This document shows positions 54,839-64,000 of a stretch of 64,000 bases of DNA, piece after piece. A program made the translations under genes and the position numbers. Source of the DNA: Purpureocillium takamizusanense (taxonomy: Eukaryota > Ascomycota > Sordariomycetes > Hypocreales > Ophiocordycipitaceae); contig NC_063069.1 of the NCBI RefSeq assembly GCF_022605165.1, forward strand, positions 1,426,001 to 1,490,000, written 5' to 3'. Under the pieces are notes generated by a model that saw nothing but the letters and a program-made list of their open reading frames with translations, did no database searches and had not been told where the DNA came from. The first letter of the stretch is position 1. Each line of letters starts with the position of its first letter.

Positions 54839-57162
54839 TCACTGCGCCGTTCCCGCCATCAACGTCTCCAGCTCCCAGGGACTCAGCGTGCTCCTCCTTC
54901 GCGACGTCGCCTTGCTGCTCGGGCGCCTCTCGCGCTTCCTCTTCTCCGGCTTGGCTTGGTCCCGCGACTGCTGCTCCTGCTGCGGCTGTGCGACATCATG
55001 CTTGACGGGGTCAACGTCCTCGGCGGACGTCGGCGCCGGCGCCGTCGCCGGCTCTGCGTCTTCCTTCGCTGCTGCCGCCTCCTCGCCCGCCGTAAAGGCA
55101 GGCCGCTTGACGCCCCCGCGGGCGGCGGCGCTCGGCCCCGTGCCCCTGGCAGCACGCAGTTTGGCCCGCACGCGCGCGGCGTCAGCCTCCTTCTCCGAGG
55201 CGGCAAGCTTGGCGGCGATGGTCGACATGGTCAAGGGGCTCTGCTGCTGCGGGGGAGGAGGAGCAGGAGCAAGGTTTACGTGCCGCGGCAGAGAGGGCTT
55301 CGACGCCGCTGCCGTGCGCTTCGGGGTGCTGTGGGCATCAGGCTTTGCTGCCGCGGCGACGCGCTTCGTGCTGGGCGCCTTTTCTGCTTGCGTCTCGCGC
55401 GGGGGAGCCTCTTGCTTGGGTCTTTCCGTTGGCGATGGCTCTCCCCTCTTAGACCTCTGTGTCGCCTCGGCCTCTTTCTCATCTGTATTTAGCAGCAGCG
55501 CATCGTCGAGGGATGACCGTGAAGAGGATCTCAACCCAGCAGACGACTTTTGCGAAGTGATCGACGCGGCACGCATCTGCGCCGTCAGGCCCTTTAGCCG
55601 GACGGGCATAGACCGCATCGACCTGGCCTCGGCCTCGACCTCCTTCGTCTTCTCCTCGACAATGGTGGTACAGTCCCCTGGCCTGGAGCGAACGCGAGCC
55701 TCTTGGGAGGATCCCCTATTCCCCGCCGAAGCAGAGTTCTTCAGGGGGCTCAGTCGCGGCGGCTCCGGCATGGGCGGAGAGTCCGGCGAGAGAGGGCGGT
55801 TGTGCAACAGCGCGTCGTTGCTCTCCTCCGCCTCCTCCTCCTCATCGTTTGCAACGACATAGTCTGCGGGCGCGCCGTCGTCTTCATGCTCAACATCGTC
55901 GCCACTCTCCTCGTTGGCGTCAAAGCTGGACTCGGGGGCTAGGTCCAAGTCTTCGCGGCCTGGCGGGCAGGGAGAGTGCAGCGACGCGACAGGCTCCTCG
56001 TCCTCTTCGGCGACTGCTTCAAGGTTCGTTCCGAAGGCCTGTTTGGTCTCCTCCGCATCGTTTCCGCGGACCGGACTAAGGCGCAGACTCATCTGCAGCT
56101 CCTCATCACACAATGGTTTGCCGCTCGCCGCCATTTTCCTCCTCCAGCTGTCGATCAAATGAACGGCCTCCTTCCAGCGTGTCTCCATCTTGACCCAGCC
56201 TGACTTGAGGCGCGCAATCTCTTCCTCCCGCACTACGACTTCCTCGATCGGGACGAATGAAGGATTCGTGAGGATGTTGCGCATGTGCTCCACTACAGCG
56301 TCCAGCTCTGCATCTAGCTCTTCGCAGTTTGATCGTCTGATGACCTGCGCATCGCGCCTTTCATCTTCGCCTTGGTATCCGCTCATTTCGCGTAGCTGTT
56401 TCATTGCTCGTTGCATCATGTTCAGGATCGTCTCGTTTTCCTCGCTCAGGTTCTGTGCGAGGCTCGCCAGGAACGCGTTCGTCTCGCTTCGTAAATCGTA
56501 ATCGTCGGCTGCCACGCTGCTAGAGCCTGCTGCGGAGCCCTTCTCCCGCCCGACCTCGCCTGTGACGGTGATTGTTGTGATCGCCGGGTTGGCTCTCGTG
56601 CCTCGCGACCGGCCCGCCTCAGTGAGCTGCTTCTTGAGGGTGTCGATCTGGCGATCGCGCCGCCGTACTTCTGTCGTGCAAGCTGTTCTCGCTTGGGCAA
56701 CCAGAGACTTTGTCCGTGAGAGCTCCTCCTTCAGCCCGCGCACGTTGGACTCTGCCGACTTGAGCTGCGTCTTCAGCGCTGCCTCGGACGCGGCTGCAAT
56801 GTCGGCCTTGCGCTTCTCCTCGGTGTTCCTCTCGGTGAGCCGTGTGATGTCGGCCGTGTGCTTGAGGTTCTCGGCGCGCAAGTTGCGCATTGCCATCGAG
56901 AGCGATTCGCGATGCTCGGCATCGCGCTAGACCTGTGTCAACTCTCGTCGTCGCAGCCAGGACATCGGGGCCGCCTTACGTCACGCCTGAGAATCAGGTC
57001 GTTGACTATGCTTATGATGCGAGCGCGCGCTGCCGCCGACTCCTCGCCGCCGTTTCCTACATTCGCAAAGTCGACAGTTTGCCCGTCGCGTAGCAGGCCG
57101 CGGGAGAGGAGCTGGTTGTTGATGTACAGCGACGCTGTGCGAAGGTTCTCGGTGTCGACCAT
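54839..57162 (-). CDS. TINA-like protein with Afadin/alpha-actinin-binding (ADIP) domain
   Basis: Exons 56980-57162 and 54839-56926 (53-bp intron) give 756 residues. The N-terminus reads NLRTASLYINNQLLSRGLLR, then ARIISIVNDLILRRD joining RDAEHRESLS across the intron. This is the start of the ADIP domain (about 5-150), followed by a coiled coil (about 62-155: Leu/Lys/Glu/Arg-rich heptads). In fungi the best-known member is TINA of Aspergillus, which binds the mitotic kinase NIMA and sits at spindle poles; animal relatives (SSX2IP) act at centrosomes. The C-terminal half is long and disordered. It has acidic clusters (DEEEEAEESND), proline-rich parts, several Ser-Pro sites suited to cyclin-dependent kinase, and a very basic KRKRERRPSSKATSRRRS tail. 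Partner and phosphorylation are inferred from the family. Confidence 0.82.
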
Positions 57163-60100
57163 GATGGCGAGCGCGATCGCAGCCGAACGGACAGGGTGAA
57201 GTCCGAGATGCCGCGTGCTCTGCCTCGAAGCGAAATGGTCGAGATGTTGATAGAGCTCTGCCGTTAGAATGTCGCGGGTTTTCGGATGTGAATGGTCGTC
57301 ACACGGGTTTGCCTCATTGGTTGCTATGCGGCGAAAGTAAACAACGAATGTCAATTGATGACTAAGCGCTCGCGTACCCCAATTCGCGACGAGAAACCCT
57401 TGACCGCAAGATTCTCAATCCAAACAAACCTCTTCCCACTCACGAGCAGCCTGCACGATATCGAATTCTCGTGAGCCCGCGAATCCCTACCAATGGCGCA
57501 TCGCTGCTTTAGGCGACACTTCAAGCGCGACCATGACGGTGCCAGCTATGGGCACAGTCCCGTGCAAGCCGCCAGCCGGCGCAGAGGGGGCTGGCAACGC
57601 CTTGTCCCACGGATCACAAGCATGTCCCTCGCCGTTCCTCGCCGACCACAACGGCCCGCCGCGACTAGCAAACAGGCGGAGGCAGCCCAGCTCGCTCACG
57701 CCGGCGCCCCCAACTACAGCTGCCTGTTACACGGGGGGCCCGGAATCCAGAAGGATCCTGCGAGACGACACCCGCACGGTATGCCACGCTCGCAGTAGCA
57801 CCTAGGACCTCCCGGCCCCCATGCTATATGATGGCGTGCGTGCCGTGCCGTGTCATGCCGTGCGGCGCTGCTGATGGGCAGCGACACCAGCAGCATGCAG
57901 CATGCACTTCTCGAACCATGTTCGGCCCCCGCCTGGGCGATGCGCAGCAGAGCAGGAACTGGCCGCACGGAGCGTGGCATGACCCTCTCTGTCCAAGGGA
58001 CATCGAGCTCGCCCAGTTGGTCGAGCTCGCTCAGTTGGCAGTCGGAGCCAGGCAGCCAGAGAGGCACGACAGCCCAGCCACCATGTGTTGTGCCTGGCTG
58101 ACCCGAGCTCGCATTGGCCACATGGGAGGTCATCTCAACGCATCGAGCGTTGTACAGCCGTCGCCGCCGTGAGCATGCCCACATAGGTTCGTTCTAGACT
58201 CGTTTGGCTGATAATGACGAGTTTGCCGTTGAGCACAGCGCAAGGTCACATCAACGCGAGAACCGGGGACCCGGAATTATCGCGCCGGGCCTTGCTCTAG
58301 TCGTGGCACAATGGTGGCTTGTAAGGCAAGCTGCTCATGCCGTCATACTATCTCGCATCGTATCGGGGACTTTGTGGCGTCGCGATGGCCACCGCGGGCC
58401 ACGTGCGGCGCTTTTCGAGCTACTACGTAGTACAAGTGTACGTACGATGTTGAGTTCGCGCGCGCGAAGACCTTTGTGCAAACTCTCATGGCATCGGCGT
58501 ATTCCCGTCATGCGGCCACTGGTGGCATGCTGCGGTCGTCGTGATATTACATGTACTGCACCGCACAGCATGTGCTGTTTTGGGGATGGGAGACAAAATC
58601 ACTCTCCCAACTTCAGTCTGCTACCAGGATTACGCAGCAGTCTTGTGTGTGGTCCTTGCGCCCTTCCGTGCGTGTTCTGATGAGTCCCCTTGCGCATCCG
58701 GCTAGGCAGGCAAGATTTTCTCCTTGAGCATTGGCGCTCGTTGCCGGGTCTTACATACAAGCACCATGCCAGGACAAGGTCGTGCCGCCACCCTCTATCG
58801 CAGAACCGTAGAGCCGTCGTGGCTCGGAGCCTGTGTGCCACACTAATAATTGCCAAAGCGACGCAGAAATCCTTGTGAACCTACCCACCAACAGTGCCAT
58901 TGTTGCCTACTGCAACCCTCGCATCTGCAGCGCAGCATGAAACGACCGCAGGTGGTGGGGCGGGGGGCAAGGACTGAATGAATGCATGGACAACCCGTCC
59001 TGCGCTTCGAGGCTTATGTATGTGTAGCCAGCGAATGGCCATGTCTTGGGGGCGTCATGCTGGTTTCAACGTTAACGGTAACGCTTGTCCCATCTTTACG
59101 ATCTGTCACGGAGTACGTGGTTGGCCATGCGATGTGCGCATGCATGACCATCCATATACTTCATATTGAAGTCCGACGTTGAGGCCGCCACATGAGACGG
59201 AAACATCCAAGGGCGCGACATCGGCCCTCGGGCTAGAACGGTCCCGCTCCCCCCCCCCAAGATTTGCTGTTGGTGATGCGTCGGCGACGGAAAGAGCTGA
59301 AACGCTATAAACCAACGTCATCATCACCACCGGGGAATCTTGCACCTCGTGCCGGTGACTGCCCTTCTCGGGAGAACCGGGCGTTATTATGCGCGATGCA
59401 ACCAAGGCAGCCAAGAGCGCCAACCCCTAGCAGACTACTTTGAAGAATTCTCCGGCCGCGGGAAGCTTGCGATGTATGTATACAGCCAGGGTTTGGGCGC
59501 CAACGGCCGTCCAACGGAGTTGAGATTTTAGAAGCGGTGCGGGCCAGCATTACCATCACCGGCGCCGACAACACTTTGGTCGCTGGCAAAGGCCACACTA
59601 GCTGGCTGGTACGAATGGCGGGCGGCCGCACTTGGTCTCGACGTGCGTGTCGCTCTTGGTCCACGCCATGCTCAATGAAGTTGGCAAAGGTAAAGACCGA
59701 CGTGGCGGCTTCGAGATGGGATGCGCCTGCGGCTGCAAACAAAAAGCAAAGTGCGCAGGTACTCATGGTATGTAGTAGTAGATGCCAACATGTCTCCCTT
59801 CGACAGCACACTTTGCTTTTCGAGACAATTGGCGCGCGGCTGACTTTGGACAGCACAGACGAGGTGAACCCTTTGATGGTCGGCAACTGCTTGCTTCGCC
59901 TGACCTGATGTTGGCATCCAAGCAGTTGAAACGGCGCACGAGCTGCAGCGCAATCTGAATCAAGCGCCAGCCGAAGTGTCTTGTCTCGGTAGCGGTTGTG
60001 CGTACGGACAGGACAGTACGAAATGCTTTACAACATGCATGCTTCATCGACCAAGAGAGAGTGCAGTGGGTGCATGTATAACGGAGCAGCCCATCTACAG

Positions 60101-62149
60101 CACCCGGCTCAGGGTAAATGGGTAATCACGCTGGTGATATTTGGTCGGCCAAGGGCGGCGACGACGCACATATTGGACGGCACTCGCTCTGCGATGGGTA
60201 CCGTGGTTGCCTTGGAGGGCTTCCGACACACCCCTCGCCTAGCTCCAAAAGCGAAAGAGACACATCCGCTGATTGGTCTCGATTGATGTGTGCGTCTGTG
60301 CGATGCCCATGGCGCAAAGACACCCGGCGCACGCACCACGAGGTTCGCCATGCCATCCTCCTCTCTCGGGCTTAAGAGACACGTCTGTCGACTTGGTGGG
60401 CCAATGTGTCACTGTTCGTAGAATGGGCTCGCAGCTTTGCCGGGCGCAAATGGCTTCGTTACCTGGTTGGGTCGACGTCGTAGGTACTTTGTCGAGAACG
60501 AGCATCATCCCTTGCGCCCAAGGCTGACAGCCCCCACGATGCTACCCCGTCATCGTCATCGCCCGAAATCGCAGCAAGGCATCAGTGGCGACCGCGACCT
60601 GCAAAGAGTGCGGGCGTCTCGCGCAGGTAGGTCCCAGGCGAGGTACCTGGGCGTTACCTAAGGTAGACTGAGAACATTGACTTCGTCAGTCCACGTCGCA
60701 GCACCTCTCGCTCGTTCTGCTGAACGCGCCATAGAGTTCCTGGCGGGAGCAGATGCTGCGCTGACGAACCTTTTAGTGTCATCGTCCTTGACATGACCCA
60801 ATCAGAAAATGCGATGCCAACCAGCTGCAGGAATCTGTGACAAGTAGCCTGACGATTCGAAACACGCTGGAAGACGGGCTGCGGCGCAGGTTTCGACCGC
60901 GCAGTAGTGGTAATAACCTTAGACCGCAACACCGCGACGCAATTGGGGGCTCCATGCCTGGTCGCGCGACACAGGGATGAGGGTGCCTGAAAGGCAAGCA
61001 AACAGACAGGCAAATGCAGCCAAGGGCGTCAGGGCCGCACTCTGGCAACAAGGATGCCTTCCTGCACGACGACTCGCCCGTACCTGCTGTGAGCAGGTGC
61101 CGGGCGGCAATGGCGGGGGGTGGGCTTCGCGCTGCTTCGGCTGAGGCTGCAGACGCAAGGAAGATTCCCCAGACGCGCTTCAGAAGGTTCCGAGGCTCTG
61201 GGGAGGAGGGGGTGGCCAACGCGATGGCAGCCTCAAGGTCTCTGGTGTCGACCGGGGTTTTTCGGTGGGTGACAGGTATGGGCGAGATCAGCGTGCGGGT
61301 GGCCGTCCATCCGCTTGATGAAGTGATCCATCCAAGGCAGTTGGCGAGGGCGCTCGGCACTGGCGAAGGGGTCGGCGCCCCAGTACAGTCGCTTGAGCTT
61401 CGTCGAGGTCGCACGGCATGAGGTCGATGAGCGTTGTGGAGATGACGGGCAGACGGCCGGGGATCCGCCTACGCACGGCCTGTGCATGAGAAATTAAGCG
61501 TGGGAGCTGCGAAATGCACCTCTACCACATCCGTAGTCGGTTGTTCGTACGTGGACTTGATACGAGTAAATGGACGTACAATAGTCAGTACAGTGCGATG
61601 AGGCATATGCAAGGACAGGACACGAGCCGCCAAGATTGTGTATCAGGGCATACGACACGGGGTCCAAGCCTTGCTTGGATGAACAGACGCCGAGTACGTA
61701 GGACTCTGACAGGGCATCGTGGCGTCGGGTGCGCACCTCAGGCGGTGGCGAGCCGAGCCCGAGCGTTTTGCTGATTCGCAATCTACTGGATGATGGGGCG
61801 CATGGAATTATGGTTCCGGGGGCTCATGGAAAACCAAGGTCTGACTGATTCGAAATCCTGGTCGCTCGCTCGTGTGCAGAAGGTTGGATGCACGTTTTCC
61901 CGCATGCGGTGCCACGCCGTCCTCGCCTGCACCATCGCCGCCCTATTCTGTCGTGTCGTGTCATGTCGTGTCCTTGTCGTTCATGTCGTCGTGGTCGTCC
62001 TCCTCCTCCTCGGCATCTCGGCAGATTGCTGCTGAGCGTGGCGAACACGACGACGGTGCAGGCGTCACCGATGGGGGGCGGGAGGTGACGGCCGAGACGA
62101 GGACTGAGAAAGAGCGGCGGTTGCAGGTTGTTTGTCTCGTTGTGTCTTG

Positions 62150-62231
62150 GTGTGTGTGTGTATGTGTGTGTATGTGTGTGTATGTGTGTGTGTGTGTGTG
62201 TGTGTGCGTGAGCGTGCATGTGTGTGTGTGT
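62150..62231. repeat. TG microsatellite with TATG interruptions
   Basis: About 80 bp of TG repeats broken by TATG and CGTGAGCGTGCA units, in non-coding DNA. Confidence 0.95.
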
Positions 62232-63819
62232 AAGTGTTGTTTTGCGAGAATCGACAGAGGCTCGTCCAAACTGTGTGTGTACGCACTGCACAGTACAGTA
62301 CCTTCTTTCATCCTGACAAAGTGACTAGAAGACGGAAGGCGCCAGCCAGCGCAAAATGCAGTCTGACCAGCCAACCACCACTACTGAGAGCTACAGGAAT
62401 CCATTCGGCACACGGGGCTGCCAACGAGCGAGAGCAAAATCGGTATCGATACCTTGGCCACTTGGTACCTTCATACCGCCCACGGCGCCATCACCAACAG
62501 TGCCTGCGAGCAAGTACAGTGAGCGCGCAAACGGGACACCGGCCGGATGCCCTTGGAGTCCGTTGATCGACCATCCATGGAAGTAGGTACGTACCCAACT
62601 TAGGTACTTACCCAAGAGCCTGGGCACGGGCCCCACTGCGACAGGGGTAGCGCAATTTGGACTGCACTAACTGAGACCCACCAGCCACTGCAAACCCTGT
62701 ACGTACCTACCCTTTCAGGGCCCCATCGCAACCCTCCAAAGGCTCAAGGGTTCGCCTGGGAGGCAGTTGAATGAGGCAAACCAGTCTTGCCAGTGCGCCG
62801 CCGCCGCCGCTGCCCACCACTCCTTCAGCTCGAGTTAGGCGGGTTGTGGGGATGACGACGCTGGTGATGCCGGGCGCGCGCGCGCCCAGGTGCTCGTGCA
62901 CCACACCCCCTGACCATCCACACCCAGGAGATCCATCTGGGTTGGGAAATGGTCCCAGCGGAGCCCCGCGCCCACTCGAGCCCAGCAGATCCCCTGGCCC
63001 GCCATTGCCGCCGACTGGCTTGAGCAAGGTACTTGTACTTTTACTTATTCGGGTCCTCCGTGCGGGAAGGAAACCCCGAATCCCAGTGAAGGCGCCCTTC
63101 ACCGACCCGGCGACGCACGATACTTCCATCGCACCTGCCTCGCACCTCCTGCCCGAGTGCCTCCTTTGGCCGTCCGTTACACTCGGCACAGCACGGTACA
63201 GCGCCAGCAGCCTGTTGCGACCACCACTGCATCCATCCTCCCTTTCCTTCCTTCCAGCCTCCCATTCTTCCTCTTTGCCTCGCGCAAACCACCACAATCT
63301 TCCTCTCAGCTGCTGCCATTGCCATCCGGGTTCCATCCGGGTCGACATGAGACGGCACTCGGGCATGCCGCTCTAAGAACCCCTCGAGGTGCGTGCGACG
63401 AAAACCATACTTGCTTTTTGGCGATTCTCCGTGAATCTTCGGTGCGCCTGTCCATCCATCCCCGTCTCGCTTCCTCCACTCCCAGCGAGACCGCCGCCGC
63501 GCCTCTGGCATCCTGCTGCCAAACTGCTTCCCCTACTACCTCGACGGGCAATTGGCGTCGTGTCCTCCTCATCGTCCCCGCCTACCTGCTTCTCTGCCGC
63601 CCCCCTCGACTCGTGCACATCTCCAGGTGGCACCGAGCGGCAGGCCGCATCCGCAGCCACGTTGCTCATCCCGTTCCGCGTCTCTTGTACTATCGCAACG
63701 CATGCCGTTGCGACTCGCAGCCTTTGCCGTTGTTGCTCCGCCGGCTTGTGCACCGCTTTGGATGCTAGGGGCCCTTCACTAACTCGCTACCTCAGTGCAT
63801 CCTCATCCCAGCGGCTCAC

Positions 63820-63900
63820 TTCGCTGAGGCTTTGGCCACTGCATCCGAACCCCCTTCAACCTCATAAGCGCAGGCGTCTTAACCACGGCGCCATTGTTGC
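63820..63900 (-). repeat. tRNA-like segment, candidate SINE head or tRNA relic
   Basis: On the minus strand TGGCGCCGTGG (about 63883-63893) matches the RNA polymerase III A box TRGYNNARNGG except at one base. GGTTCGGATGC lies about 30 bp downstream and resembles the B box GGTTCGANTCC with two differences. GGCG and CGCC flank a 12-base loop, like a D arm. The expected acceptor and T-arm pairings are absent, so it is not an intact tRNA. The spacing fits a tRNA-derived SINE promoter or a decayed tRNA gene. Confidence 0.3.
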
Positions 63901-64000
63901 CTTGTCAAAGCGTCGTACATACCAAGCCAGGCTTCAACGAGAACCCTGCGCGAGCCCGAGGCCATCTGCCATGGCCATGATTAGCCCGACCACCGATGCC

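Larger units (their letters stand above)
57163..64000. other. Gene-poor right edge, no confident gene
   Basis: Nearly 7 kb without a frame whose product I recognise. Frames are short, overlapping and rich in Arg/Ser/His/Cys. A modestly protein-like piece on the minus strand lies at 61233-61487, with LYWGADPFASAERPRQLPWM. Repeated words GTACCTAC/GTAGGTAC and TACGTAC occur near 60625-60665 and 62580-62710. Simple repeats and a tRNA-like segment are listed separately. This could be a subtelomere-like or relic-rich region, but no telomere repeat is seen. Confidence 0.5.

Noticed and set aside
59305..59886. 193-codon minus-strand frame with a hydrophobic start
   Set aside because: No family pattern, Arg/Ser-rich C-terminal half, and competing frames of equal quality; not enough to call a gene.
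63157..63768. 203-codon plus-strand frame near the right edge
   Set aside because: Ser/Pro/His/Arg-rich with pyrimidine-rich DNA; it resembles a leader or promoter of a gene outside the window rather than coding sequence.

Overview
The window is nuclear DNA of a filamentous ascomycete. Genes are GC-rich and carry short introns (about 50-215 bp, GT...AG, often with a CTAAC-type branch site). They lie singly on both strands with no operon structure. The protein set (Mpe1, Get3, Nfs1, Rvs167-like BAR-SH3, TINA-like ADIP protein, Egh16-like secreted protein, a non-reducing polyketide synthase relic) fits Sordariomycetes, most likely Hypocreales. The species cannot be fixed from sequence alone.

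Layout. 1-2.95 kb has no recognisable gene but is rich in a short palindromic word (TACGAAGTA/TACTTCGTA). 2.96-24.7 kb is gene-dense: Yippee/Mis18-type zinc protein, acyl-protein thioesterase with a possible membrane anchor, secreted ADP-ribosyltransferase-like protein, M20 dipeptidase (Dug1-like), Mpe1, Get3, a MOSC-reductase-ferredoxin fusion, an F-box protein, a GNAT, a glyoxalase-fold protein and Rrp7. 25.4-31.6 kb holds a POT/PTR2 peptide transporter next to a decayed C-terminal piece of a non-reducing polyketide synthase (end of PT, methyltransferase, reductase), broken by stops and frameshifts. 32-33.3 kb holds a DUF92/TMEM19 membrane protein. 33.3-39.7 kb is a long gene-poor stretch ending at the glutamine synthetase gene. 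42.5-47.3 kb carries two predicted secreted proteins, an Egh16-like one and a 110-residue one, separated by about 3 kb of low-complexity DNA. 47.9-57.2 kb is housekeeping again: a CsbD-like/Hmp1 stress protein, Nfs1, a BAR-SH3 endocytic adaptor and a TINA-like coiled-coil protein. 57.2-64 kb has no confident gene; near its end lies a tRNA-like segment on the minus strand that could be a SINE head.

Roles. Most genes are independent cell functions: sulfur/Fe-S supply (Nfs1), glutathione turnover (Dug1-like), nitrogen assimilation and peptide uptake (glutamine synthetase, PTR2), mRNA 3'-end formation (Mpe1), ribosome assembly (Rrp7), tail-anchored protein insertion (Get3), depalmitoylation, endocytosis and spindle/cytoskeleton. 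The accessory signal is a dead polyketide locus plus three predicted secreted proteins.

Exon boundaries were derived by hand from GT/AG sites, reading frame and remembered family patterns. For every spliced gene the summed exon length is a multiple of three. No alignment or database search was run.
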